This document shows positions 53,291 through 61,853 of a DNA stretch of 64,000 bases, piece after piece. The position numbers and the translations under genes were made by a program. The DNA is taken from contig CP129481.1 of NCBI GenBank assembly GCA_030583905.1, forward strand, positions 1,426,001 to 1,490,000. The letters run 5' to 3'. The DNA comes from Anaerolineales bacterium (lineage in GTDB: Bacteria > Chloroflexota > Anaerolineae > Anaerolineales > Villigracilaceae). The notes under the pieces were generated by a model. It searched no databases and was not told the DNA's origin. It was given only the letters and a program-made list of their open reading frames with translations. Numbering within the stretch: the first letter of the stretch is position 1; the number at the start of each line of letters is the position of its first letter.

Positions 53291-54241
53291 CTATTCTTCA
53301 GACTGAAAAGTTTCTCTTGATTTTATTATGTACGTTAGTTCTTTTCCTGGAGCATTTATCTCAGCTTCCATTAACATTAATTGTCTCTTTTTTATGGCAA
53401 AAAATGGCTCAGGAATTTTTGATAATTTTAATTTCAACAAATTCTCTACGATTTCAAACGGTACTTTTACGAGTACTTCTAAAGTTTCTGTATTTGCCTT
53501 CATTTTATGGAATTTCATATGTCTTTGAAATTCATTAACCAACCATTTAACTTCCTCTTGTATTTCTGCAAACGGTATATTTTCTCTTGAAATCTTGCTA
53601 ATCCATCTCCTTAAAGCTAGAAGACTTTTTTGATTCTCAGGGTCACTTCGAAAATCAATTATTTGTTCCCATGAAGTCGAGGTGTTAGGTAATGGTAAAT
53701 TGTTGATCACTAGCCTTACAATATCTGCTTTTCTAGAGTTGGGTAGCTCTAGTGTGTAATCGCTTTCGGGTAGCGTTGTAACAGTTGAGTAATCAGCATT
53801 TTTATTCATTCCAATTGATAAAACTCGAAGAAATATTGCGTCTTTTCTTAGCTCTGCTTCAAAGTAGGAACTTAATTCTCTTATTCGATTACTTTTTCTG
53901 TTTTTTTTCCAATTCTTGATCGTATTATCTGCATCTTGATATTCAGATAGTTGGTCTTGCCCAAAAATTGAAAATAATTTTTCAAAGTCGTCATGTGAAA
54001 GTATTGGATCGAATATTATGCGTTTTTCAATAAGCCACTCAATATCTAGAATGTGTTGTAATATTTTTTTCTTTTGATCATCGGTAGCAACTTCCTGTAA
54101 GGCAGGAATATACATACTTAATCCGCGGATGCCAATATGATCGAAAAGCAAACACTGTTGTTTTATTCGAGAAGAATAATTCGAGTTAAAGATATTGATT
54201 AGATCGTCAAACCCAGATCGTAGAGCGAAGAGTTTGCTCAA
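53291..54241 (-). CDS. AT-rich orphan gene, unknown function
   Basis: 316 residues, largely helical and rich in Lys, Asn and Ile (for example [58 protein letters not shown]). Its base composition is far more AT-rich than both neighbours, as expected for recently transferred DNA. It starts upstream of HMG-CoA synthase on the same strand with an 8-base gap, thus sitting inside the mevalonate run. No recognised domain, signal peptide or membrane segment. Confidence 0.75.
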   Translation of the reverse strand: MSKLFALRSGFDDLINIFNSNYSSRIKQQCLLFDHIGIRGLSMYIPALQEVATDDQKKKILQHILDIEWLIEKRIIFDPILSHDDFEKLFSIFGQDQLSEYQDADNTIKNWKKNRKSNRIRELSSYFEAELRKDAIFLRVLSIGMNKNADYSTVTTLPESDYTLELPNSRKADIVRLVINNLPLPNTSTSWEQIIDFRSDPENQKSLLALRRWISKISRENIPFAEIQEEVKWLVNEFQRHMKFHKMKANTETLEVLVKVPFEIVENLLKLKLSKIPEPFFAIKKRQLMLMEAEINAPGKELTYIIKSRETFQSEE

Positions 54242-54293
54242 AGATGTTTCCTTTTTGTTTACTGTTCACATACAAAAAACTTTGACGCCAATC

Positions 54294-54446
54294 CTACACA
54301 TTAAGTTCCTTCAAAATCTCTTCCACTGTATCTATTCTAACCACTTTCTCCGCCACCATCTGCACGGAGACCTTATCTATCAATTCACCTTCCGCGCCCG
54401 CCGCAATCGCAACTCGCCTTGCGTGTAGTGACATGTGCCCGCGTTG
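54294..54446 (-). pseudogene. Second, diverged 3' fragment of HMG-CoA reductase
   Basis: The minus strand reads RGHMSLHARRVAIAAGAEGE, LIDKVSVQMVAEKVVRID and ends TVEEILKELNV before TAG. This matches the C-terminus of the intact reductase (RGHMSLHARQVAIAAGATGE, VEKVAAQMVAEKVVRIDRAE) nearly residue for residue while many third codon positions differ. Only about 50 codons are left. It is the tail of a former second copy, cut by the AT-rich gene or by its arrival. Confidence 0.8.
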
Positions 54447-54524
54447 TTTGTCGATAGTGCTGACAGGTTTGATTAAGTAAAAGGATTTTAGCGCGAGTAG
54501 GCTTTCAAAAGCTATCTTGTTATT

Positions 54525-55151
54525 TTACCGCCCAATCACCTCAATTAATTCGCGTGGAGAATGAACTACAAAATCAGGTTCTCCGCGTTGCAAAGTCTCC
54601 AAACTCTGATGCCCCCATGTGGCGGCGATGCTGGTAACGCCAGCCTCTTTTGCGGCGCGGACATCGCTTAATGCGTCGCCGATCATAAAGACTGCTTCTC
54701 CATTGTTTGCAAACCGTTCCCGGGCTATCGAGATTTTCTGCGCCTTCGAGCCGGGCGTGTCCACACCGTAAACGGCATGGACGTGACGGTCCAGTCCGTG
54801 GTGGGCAAGAAATGCATGGACGTTTTGCGACGAGTTCGTGGTCACAATGGCGAGTTTGTGATTGGTGGAAAAATACTGAATGACTTCACTCAGTCCATCG
54901 AAAATGGCGGGCGGGGCTTCTTTTTCCGCAAACAGATTCAGGCTGATTTTGACGAACTCATCTACAAGGGGCTCAGGCACTTCACACGCCCGCCCGAAAG
55001 TGGCAAAGGACATCACTTCGAGATGGCTCAGGTCATCTTTGGTCACCACATGCTTGACGCCTAGTTGATTGCAGGCTTCCTGCCCAAATTGAATCAGGTC
55101 GTCAAGTGTGTCTGCGAGTACGCCATCATAATCAAAGATGATCAATGCCAT
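54525..55151 (-). CDS. HAD-superfamily phosphatase (phosphoglycolate phosphatase-like)
   Basis: 208 residues from ATG 55151. Motifs: nucleophile Asp in LIIFDYDGVLADTLDDL, Thr/Ser in LAIVTTNSSQNVHAFL, Lys in PGSKAQKI and acidic pair in VFMIGDALSDVRAAKEAGV. A small helical cap lies between motifs I and II. It likely removes phosphate from a small metabolite. The family spans phosphoglycolate, pyrophosphate and sugar phosphatases and the substrate is not clear. It stands between the reductase fragment and the nucleotidyltransferase pair. Confidence 0.85.
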   Translation of the reverse strand: MALIIFDYDGVLADTLDDLIQFGQEACNQLGVKHVVTKDDLSHLEVMSFATFGRACEVPEPLVDEFVKISLNLFAEKEAPPAIFDGLSEVIQYFSTNHKLAIVTTNSSQNVHAFLAHHGLDRHVHAVYGVDTPGSKAQKISIARERFANNGEAVFMIGDALSDVRAAKEAGVTSIAATWGHQSLETLQRGEPDFVVHSPRELIEVIGR

Positions 55152-55204
55152 GAAGATAGTGCCAACTGACTTTCGAAGGATGTTTCGGTGACACAGGTGT
55201 GTGT

Positions 55205-55834
55205 CTACCACTTGCGCGGCGTATCGCCTTTTTCGATTTCTTCTTTTGCCCTGGCTAGGGTTTTGTTCCACATTTCCAGAACATCCTGCCCGAGTCGAGA
55301 CGCTTCTTGGGCGACCTCATCCAGATTTACATCATAGTCGCTGTATCCGCGCAGGCAGAAGAAAAGAATTGCATGAATGTCCTTCGGGTGTTTATCCGAC
55401 CTGCCTTCTTTCCACGCGTGAAGTTTTCCAATGATAATGTCGGTTGGTTGGGCAACCCATGCTTCAAAAACCTCTCCACTTGGGGTTTGAAACGTTTCTT
55501 TCACGCGGCGATTGAAAGCGAGTTGATAACCAGGTTCACGCTTAAGTGGCACAAGGTCAGCCCTTGCCCCTTCTTCTGTGTCAATGAGATTGAACATGAT
55601 TCCCATTTCAATCGAATTCTTCATCATTTCGGGGTCGGCATAATAGCGCGGCAGGGGGAATTTTTCCGAAATCGCGTAGCAATCCTTTTCCTGTAAATCC
55701 ACCAGCATGTCAATGTCGTTTGTGGACCGAATAATTCCAAAAACTGAACCGCCGAACGCGCCTACGATCATATAAGGTGCGCCAATTTCATCCAACGCCT
55801 TTACCACCCGAATGTAAAAATCAGATATACCCAT
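55205..55834 (-). CDS. Nucleotidyltransferase (AbiEii/DUF6036-like)
   Basis: 209 residues. The N-terminal half has a polymerase-beta-type nucleotidyltransferase pattern: YMIVGAFGGSVFGIIRSTND followed by IDMLVDL, that is G-S ... D-x-D. Further on, ADLVPLKREPGY and PTDIIIGKLHAWKEGRSDKHPKD fit the kind of family used as toxins in type IV-like toxin-antitoxin pairs or in abortive infection. It overlaps the small upstream gene by 14 bases, so the two are made together. Confidence 0.82.
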   Translation of the reverse strand: MGISDFYIRVVKALDEIGAPYMIVGAFGGSVFGIIRSTNDIDMLVDLQEKDCYAISEKFPLPRYYADPEMMKNSIEMGIMFNLIDTEEGARADLVPLKREPGYQLAFNRRVKETFQTPSGEVFEAWVAQPTDIIIGKLHAWKEGRSDKHPKDIHAILFFCLRGYSDYDVNLDEVAQEASRLGQDVLEMWNKTLARAKEEIEKGDTPRKW

Positions 55835-56084
55835 GGCGTTTGTCCATATCCGTCATGTAATTCAAAATTTTCATGTTAATTTCAGACCTTGAAAGTTCAG
55901 GGAACTTTTTTGTGAATGCGGCGCGTAAGCCCGCCCGAACCATTTCTGTGGCTTGCAGCATGGGAATGATTCTTTTCCCAGGCGGTAGATTCGCGACCAA
56001 CTTCACTTGCACCCAATCAATGGGATCGAATCCATCCACGATTTTGGAAATTTCTTCGGAGGTGAGAACGCGTTTTGAATCCAC
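55821..56084 (-). CDS. Small partner protein of the nucleotidyltransferase
   Basis: 87 residues, reading DSKRVLTSEEISKIVDGF at the N-terminus and PELSRSEINMKILNYMTDMD near the C-terminus. It seems mostly helical. Its 3' end overlaps the nucleotidyltransferase gene. The order small protein then nucleotidyltransferase is that of many toxin-antitoxin pairs, with this one as possible antitoxin. It starts eight bases after the reductase stop codon. Confidence 0.75.
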   Translation of the reverse strand: MDSKRVLTSEEISKIVDGFDPIDWVQVKLVANLPPGKRIIPMLQATEMVRAGLRAAFTKKFPELSRSEINMKILNYMTDMDKRHGYI

Positions 56085-56091
56085 GAGCCTA

Positions 56092-57366
56092 TTATAGCCC
56101 TTTCAAAATCTCTTCCGCGCGGTCGATTCGCACCACCTTCTCCGCCACCATCTGCGCGGCGACCTTCTCCACCAATTCACCCGTTGCGCCTGCTGCAATC
56201 GCCACCTGCCTTGCGTGCAGTGACATGTGTCCGCGTTGAATGCCTTCCGTGGCTAAAGCGCGCAGCGCCGCCATGTTTTGGGCGAGTCCGACCGAGGCGA
56301 TAATCTCCGCGAGTTCGGAGGCGGTTTTCACGCCCATCAATTTGACTGCGGCTTGCGCGGCAGAGTGGACCTTGGTCGCGCCGCCGACGATTCCGACCGC
56401 CATTGGCATTTCGAGTGTGCCGACCAAGTTTCCGTCCGCATCTTTGCCCCAAGTGGAGAGGGATGTGTACCCTCCGTTTTTCACGGCGTAGGCGTGCGCG
56501 CCTGCTTCAATTGCGCGCCAGTCGTTGCCTGTGGCAATGACCACCGAGTCCACGCCATTCATGATGCCCTTGTTGTGGGTCGCGGCGCGGTACGGGTCCA
56601 CGGCGGCAAAGGCGTAGGCGGCGATGATGCCGTCACGGACTTCTTCGCCCGAAAACGTATCAAACGCCAGATCCTTCACAGGGATGGTACAGCGCGCGCG
56701 GGCGATTCTTCGGTCTGCGAGATTGGACAAAATCCGCAAGTGGACTTTTCCGCCTGTGATCGCTTCGATCTTCGGGGCGAGTCGTTCGCACGCCGTGTTG
56801 ACGGCATTTGCCCCCATTGCATCGCGCACATCATAAATGAGATGGACGACGAGGAATCCGCCGATGGGGGAGTCTGCGATGACACGCACTTCGAGGTCAC
56901 GCGCGCCGCCGCCGAATTTCTTGAGGATCGGGTCAATCGAATCGGCTTCGACGAGCAGATCCGCTTTATTTTCGTAGATTTTCAGTTTCGCTTCGTGTAG
57001 ATTAACGACATTGATGACCTGCATCTGACCGATCATGTGCGGTTCGGAGGTCGTGGCGTGGAATCCGCCGCCGCCGCGGGCGAGTTTCGCCATGAACGAC
57101 GCGCCCGCCACCACGGATGGCTCTTCGAGTGTCATCGGCACGAGCACGTCGCGCCCGTTGACCATGAAGTTGAGCGCAATGCCCAATGGCAGGCTGTGCA
57201 AGCCGATCACGTTTTCGATCATGTGGTCGGCGGCTTCAGGGGAGAGTCCGCCTGAGGTCCACGGGGCAAGATCGGGCGGAGACGAAGAGGCGAGGGCGTC
57301 CGCTATTTTTTCGCGGCGCTGATCCAAGGTCATGTTGTAAAAGCCGGAGATGCGTGAAGTTGTCAT
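56092..57366 (-). CDS. mvaA: HMG-CoA reductase, class II
   Basis: 424 residues. It reduces HMG-CoA to mevalonate. The class II pattern is complete: ENVIGLHSLPLGIALNFMVN, catalytic Glu in PMTLEEPSVVAGAS, Lys/Asn in THNKGIMNGVDSVVIATGND and DWRAIEAGAHAYA, the DAMGANAVNT motif, and the C-terminal catalytic His in RGHMSLHARQ. Class II enzymes occur in bacteria and some archaea and often use NADH. It opens the minus-strand mevalonate run, although synthase and thiolase-like genes are now separated from it by about 2.8 kb of other genes. Confidence 0.95.
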   Translation of the reverse strand: MTTSRISGFYNMTLDQRREKIADALASSSPPDLAPWTSGGLSPEAADHMIENVIGLHSLPLGIALNFMVNGRDVLVPMTLEEPSVVAGASFMAKLARGGGGFHATTSEPHMIGQMQVINVVNLHEAKLKIYENKADLLVEADSIDPILKKFGGGARDLEVRVIADSPIGGFLVVHLIYDVRDAMGANAVNTACERLAPKIEAITGGKVHLRILSNLADRRIARARCTIPVKDLAFDTFSGEEVRDGIIAAYAFAAVDPYRAATHNKGIMNGVDSVVIATGNDWRAIEAGAHAYAVKNGGYTSLSTWGKDADGNLVGTLEMPMAVGIVGGATKVHSAAQAAVKLMGVKTASELAEIIASVGLAQNMAALRALATEGIQRGHMSLHARQVAIAAGATGELVEKVAAQMVAEKVVRIDRAEEILKGL

Positions 57367-57377
57367 AGGAATTATCC

Positions 57378-57398
57378 GAATTGTAGGGGCGGGGTTCT
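57378..57398. repeat. Half of a TGTAGGGGCG repeat
   Basis: TTGTAGGGGCGGGGTTCTTCC matches the left part of the repeat at 61786 but has no right arm here. It appears to be a truncated element upstream of the HMG-CoA reductase start. Confidence 0.45.
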
Positions 57399-57429
57399 TC
57401 CAAATTCTATCAAAAAGCGGTGAATTGAT

Positions 57430-57435
57430 TATAAT
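57430..57435 (+). promoter_or_regulatory. -10 box of the histidine kinase gene
   Basis: TATAAT ends 15 bases before ATG 57451, leaving a very short untranslated leader. Confidence 0.45.
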
Positions 57436-57450
57436 GTCCGCGAGGTTCTG

Positions 57451-59127
57451 ATGTTATTAACCCGCGAGCAATTACAAGAGCGCCTGTTTGCGCTTCATGC
57501 AGCCAGTTTGGAACTGGTGAAGGATGTATCACTGGAAACCCTGCTTGAGCGGATCGCCGCAACGGCATGCGAGCAGGCGGCGGCGCGGTATGCCGCGCTG
57601 GGGGTGCTGGACGAGGAAGGCAAGCTCAAACAGTTTATCACCGTTGGAATGACCGACAAGGAGATCAAGCGCATTGCCCACCCGCCTGTGGGACGCGGGC
57701 TGATCGGTGAACTGATGGATAGGGACGCGCCCCTGCGCCTGCCCGTCATTCAGGAGCATCCGCGCTCGGTTGGTTTTCCCGCGCATCATCCGCGCATGAT
57801 CTCGTTTTTGGGGGTGCCGATCCGCACGGGTGAGAAGCAGCTTGGGCAGATCTACCTGACCGAGAAACTGGATGCACTGGAATTCACCCCCGACGACGAA
57901 ATGATCATCCAAATGTTGGCAGGCTACGCCGCAACCGCGATCTCGAATGCGCGTTTGATCGAAGAAATGCGCGAACGTGACATTGCCCTGACGCGCCGCA
58001 ACCAGGATATGTCCCTGCTGAGCGGTATCGCCTCCACCCTGACCTCGAGCCTGGAACTCGACGAGATCTTGAACAAAACGCTCGGGCTTGTGATGAACTA
58101 CATGAAGGTCGAAGCGGGCGAGATATTCCTACTGGAGGAAGACAAGACCACCCTGCGCATGGTCCTGCACCGCGGACAAGCTGCTGAAGCCTTCTGGACG
58201 CAGAATGTCTTCAACGTGGGGGATGGCTTCATCGGCATGGTTGCCAGGAATCGCCAGCCGCTGATCGGTAGAAGCCTTGCGAGCGATGCCAACTTCCTGC
58301 GTGATGCGGTCGTGCAGGCGGGATTTCAGCAAATCGCGTGCATTCCCCTGCTTTCAGGCGAGAATCTGATGGGCGTGATGAGCGTTGCCACGCGCGCCAC
58401 CGAGCCGTTCGACGAACGCAACATCCAAATGCTGACGGCGGTCGGCGCATCGGCGGGACTTGCGATCGAAAACGCGCGTCTTCACGCCAATGCGCGCCGT
58501 CTCGCCGTGCTGGAAGAACGCAACCGCATCGGTATGGACCTGCACGACGGCATCATCCAGTCCATTTACGGCGTGGGATTGGCTCTGGAGGGCGCCCAAC
58601 TCACGTTGAAGGAAGAGCCGCAGGCGGCGAAGAGTCAGATTGCACGCGCCATTGATGGCTTGAATCAGGCGATCCGTGACATCCGCGCTTATATCCTGGA
58701 CTTGAGACCGCGCCAGCTTGGCACGGAAGGCTTATTAAACGGCATCAAGCGGTTGATCACCGAATATCGCGCCAATACCTTCTCGGAAGTGAACTTTACC
58801 GTGCCCGAATCGGACCTGAAAGACCTGACCCAAGCCCAATCCATGACGTTATTCCACATCTGTCAGGAGGCTTTGGCGAACGCCGCCAAGCATGCAAAGG
58901 CAAAAAACGTTCAAGTTGCGCTATGGACGACCGATGAACGCGCCCTGATGGAGATCCGCGACGATGGCAAAGGCTTCGATGCGGGCAAGATGGAATCATC
59001 CATCGGTCATGGACTTGCCAATATGCAGACGCGCGCTCATGCTGTGGGCGGCGAGATCGACATCTCATCATCCACGGGAGAGGGAACGACTGTATTTGTT
59101 TGGGTTCCGCGCGGAATAAAAAACTGA
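57451..59127 (+). CDS. GAF-domain sensor histidine kinase (NarL/HisKA_3 type)
   Basis: 558 residues, no membrane segment, so a cytoplasmic sensor. Two GAF domains (about 20-170: LERIAATACEQAAARYAALG ... GVPIRTGEKQLGQIYLTEKL; about 190-345: LDEILNKTLGLVMNYMKV ... ENLMGVMSVATRATEPFD). The phosphorylated His is in RIGMDLHDGIIQSIYGVG (about residue 367), followed by a HATPase domain (CQEALANAAKHAKA, EIRDDGKGFDAG, GHGLANMQTRAHAVGGEI). Its partner should be a NarL-type response regulator, not present in the window. The GAF domains could sense a small molecule, NO or redox state; the ligand is not readable. Confidence 0.92.
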   Translation: MLLTREQLQERLFALHAASLELVKDVSLETLLERIAATACEQAAARYAALGVLDEEGKLKQFITVGMTDKEIKRIAHPPVGRGLIGELMDRDAPLRLPVIQEHPRSVGFPAHHPRMISFLGVPIRTGEKQLGQIYLTEKLDALEFTPDDEMIIQMLAGYAATAISNARLIEEMRERDIALTRRNQDMSLLSGIASTLTSSLELDEILNKTLGLVMNYMKVEAGEIFLLEEDKTTLRMVLHRGQAAEAFWTQNVFNVGDGFIGMVARNRQPLIGRSLASDANFLRDAVVQAGFQQIACIPLLSGENLMGVMSVATRATEPFDERNIQMLTAVGASAGLAIENARLHANARRLAVLEERNRIGMDLHDGIIQSIYGVGLALEGAQLTLKEEPQAAKSQIARAIDGLNQAIRDIRAYILDLRPRQLGTEGLLNGIKRLITEYRANTFSEVNFTVPESDLKDLTQAQSMTLFHICQEALANAAKHAKAKNVQVALWTTDERALMEIRDDGKGFDAGKMESSIGHGLANMQTRAHAVGGEIDISSSTGEGTTVFVWVPRGIKN

Positions 59128-59599
59128 ATCGCATGATTCCATTTCACATTGCAAAATGAGTCACAGGATTCAGAGTCTCATGCGTAAGGAATGAAAAAAC
59201 TTTTACATTATGATTCGTTAAGATAGATATGGCTTCCCTGCCCAAAAACCGCCCTCAATGCCCATATGTGGGGGGTGTCGGCAGGTGGAAGGGTGTTCAT
59301 GGCTGAAACGTCTGTTCTAAACGAAAAAGCCATTATGATTGAGTACATGATCTTTCTTTAACATAAGCAAACCTTAAAAAAAACAATCTTTTTAACTAGT
59401 CGTAGGTTGAACGCCTGTTATCTTTTCCAAGGTTCTGCTAGAATGTAGGCACGCTGATATAACGGATGTCTGCCCATGGCATCCAAGCTCCCGCAAGTAA
59501 TCTACTTGATAACGAAATATTCCTTGAAAGAAGCCGCAAAAAGGCGGGTTAGTTCAGTCTACGCTAAAAACAAAATAAACAGCATTGAGGTAATACTTT
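59128..59599. other. Gap upstream of dnaA (no clear origin)
   Basis: 472 bases without a supported gene. It is AT-rich in parts (AAACCTTAAAAAAAACAATC). I searched both strands by eye for DnaA boxes of the TTATNCACA type and found none, so I do not call an origin. A possible -10 (TAGAAT near 59440) lacks a good -35. Confidence 0.5.
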
Positions 59600-60949
59600 A
59601 TGAACGCAGAGCAGGCTTGGCACACGGTACTTGCACAACTTCAAATGGATATGCCGCGCGCATCCTTCGATACCTGGGTACGCGACACCCGTCCCGTTGA
59701 TTATCAGAACGGGATTTTGACTGTTGGAGTCCGCAACGCTTACGCCCGCGACTGGCTCGATAGCCGCCTCGCCACCACCGTCAACAAAATGCTGATCGAA
59801 ACCCTAAACTCGAAGGTTTCCGTCCAGTTCATCGTTTCGCAATCGGATGAGAATCCCGCCTCCTCCGAAGCCGACGCCTCTCCCGCCACGATGGAGATCA
59901 CACCGCCCGAACCAAAACCCCGCCACGTCACGCTCAATCCGCGCTACACGTTTGACACCTACGTGGTCGGCTCGGGCAACCGCCTTGCGCATGCCGCCTG
60001 TCAGGCAGTGGCAGATAAACCTGCAAGGGCATACAACCCGCTCTTCCTGTATGGAGGCGTGGGACTCGGCAAAACCCACCTGCTGCACGCCATCGGCAAC
60101 GCCTGTCACGCCGGCGGATTGAACGTCCTGTATGTTTCCTCCGAGGAATTCACGAATGACATGATCAATGCCATTCGAACCCACACCACCCAAGCCTTTC
60201 GCGAGAAGTACCGTTCCGCCGACGTTCTGCTGGTGGACGACATCCAGTTCATCGCCGGCAAAGAGTCAACGCAGGAAGAGTTCTTCCACACCTTCAACAC
60301 CCTGCATGGACAGGACAAACAGATCATCGTTTCCTCCGATAGACCGCCAAAATCGCTGGTTACGCTCGAAGAACGCCTGCGCTCCCGCTTTGAATGGGGC
60401 TTGACCGCCGACATTCAGGCTCCCGATCTCGAAACCCGCCTTGCCATCCTGCGCTCCAAAGCCGAGCGGACCGGACGGCAGATTTCCGACGAGATCCTCG
60501 AGAGTGTCGCCAAACAGGTGCAGTCCAACATCCGCGAACTCGAAGGCGCCCTGAACCGCATCATTGCCTTTGCCGACCTGAGCGGCTCTCCCCTTACGCC
60601 CAGCCTCGTTGACGTTGCCCTCGCTGACCTTATCCCCTCGCGCGGCGACATTGAGCCCGCCTATGTCCTCGACTTGGTTGCCCGCAAATTCGGGCTGACT
60701 TCCGAAACCCTGCTTGGACGCGACCGCACAAAGGACGTTGCCCGCTCCCGGCAGATCGCCATGTATCTCCTGCGCGAAGAGGCAAAAATCTCCTTCCCTC
60801 AGATCGGCGAAGTACTCGGCGGGCGCGATCACTCCACGATCATGTCTGCCTATGAAAAGATCAAGGAACAACTCCACGCCGACCGCAAGCTGGAGCAGGA
60901 CATCATTTCTCTCAAACAACAATTGTACGAAGGAGCCGTGGCGGTCTGA
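59600..60949 (+). CDS. dnaA: Chromosomal replication initiator DnaA
   Basis: 449 residues. N-terminal domain I (AWHTVLAQLQMDMPRASFDT), a Pro/Ser-rich linker, AAA+ domain (Walker A LFLYGGVGLGKTHLLHAIGN, Walker B VLLVDDIQFIAGKE, sensor region LRSRFEWGLTADIQ) and the DNA-binding domain IV with GGRDHSTIMSAYEKI. It melts the origin and loads the helicase. GAGG precedes ATG 59600. The usual neighbours dnaN and recF are not here; instead a histidine kinase gene lies upstream and the tryptophan genes downstream. Confidence 0.97.
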   Translation: MNAEQAWHTVLAQLQMDMPRASFDTWVRDTRPVDYQNGILTVGVRNAYARDWLDSRLATTVNKMLIETLNSKVSVQFIVSQSDENPASSEADASPATMEITPPEPKPRHVTLNPRYTFDTYVVGSGNRLAHAACQAVADKPARAYNPLFLYGGVGLGKTHLLHAIGNACHAGGLNVLYVSSEEFTNDMINAIRTHTTQAFREKYRSADVLLVDDIQFIAGKESTQEEFFHTFNTLHGQDKQIIVSSDRPPKSLVTLEERLRSRFEWGLTADIQAPDLETRLAILRSKAERTGRQISDEILESVAKQVQSNIRELEGALNRIIAFADLSGSPLTPSLVDVALADLIPSRGDIEPAYVLDLVARKFGLTSETLLGRDRTKDVARSRQIAMYLLREEAKISFPQIGEVLGGRDHSTIMSAYEKIKEQLHADRKLEQDIISLKQQLYEGAVAV

Positions 60950-60970
60950 CCGCACAGGAACAGGAAACAG

Positions 60971-61003
60971 ACGGGCGCATCCCATTGGATGTGCCCGTTT
61001 TTT
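60971..61003 (+). terminator. Terminator of dnaA
   Basis: Stem ACGGGCGCATCC (60971-60982) with GGATGTGCCCGT (60987-60998), one G/T pair, 4-base loop, then TTTTT. Confidence 0.88.
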
Positions 61004-61055
61004 GTTGCGCCGCACTGCCGGATGAAAACCCCGCCGTCTCTTTCCCAATCCCCAG

Positions 61056-61139
61056 CCTGACTTTTTCAAAAGCAAGCCTAGCTTTTCCAAAAGTAAACCT
61101 AGCTTTTCAAAAAGTGAACCTAGCTTTTTAAAAAGCTAA
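61056..61139. repeat. 21-bp tandem repeat, four units
   Basis: Four consecutive 21-base units start at 61056, 61077, 61098 and 61119, each of the pattern CCTAGCTTTTNNAAAAGTNAA, with a fifth beginning CCTGGGATTT at 61140. Each unit has a self-complementary core (AGCTTTTTAAAAAGCT in the fourth). Twenty-one bases equal two helical turns, so the A/T tracts lie on one face and may bend the DNA. No spacers, so not a CRISPR array. Confidence 0.8.
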
Positions 61140-61377
61140 CCTGGGATTTGGAATTGGCAGGGAGGAAATACCGGGTTACCAAGTTTTCCTTTCGTGTAGG
61201 CAGGTATTTCTCTTGTTTTCTCTCCGATCTGCTCAATCTGCGGCATCTGCGGATTAATATCGATACGCCTAAAGCACTTAAAATCTGACAGGCAAGAAGG
61301 TCTGTGTGGCAGTGTAAACACATGACGAAAACTCAGACTTGACAACATCCCGCCTCCGTCATACAATCGCGCCCAAC

Positions 61378-61776
<399 letters not shown>

Positions 61777-61785
61777 AATTGATTT

Positions 61786-61836
61786 GTAGGGGCGGGGTTT
61801 CCCCGCCCAATTTGGGCGAGAGAACCTCGCCCCTAC
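61786..61836. repeat. Palindromic repeat between T-box and trpE
   Basis: Arms GTAGGGGCG (61786-61794) and CGCCCCTAC (61828-61836), inner hairpins CGGGG/CCCCG and CCGCCC/GGGCG. It sits between the T-box terminator and the trpE ribosome site (AAAGGAG). Confidence 0.8.
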
Positions 61837-61853
61837 GGAATAAAGGAGAAAGA

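Noticed and set aside
59128..59599. Replication origin upstream of dnaA
   Set aside because: No DnaA boxes of the TTATNCACA type were found on either strand, so the position next to dnaA alone is not enough.
61779..61853. In-frame extension of trpE
   Set aside because: It is read from the palindromic repeat; ATG 61854 has an AAAGGAG site at proper distance.
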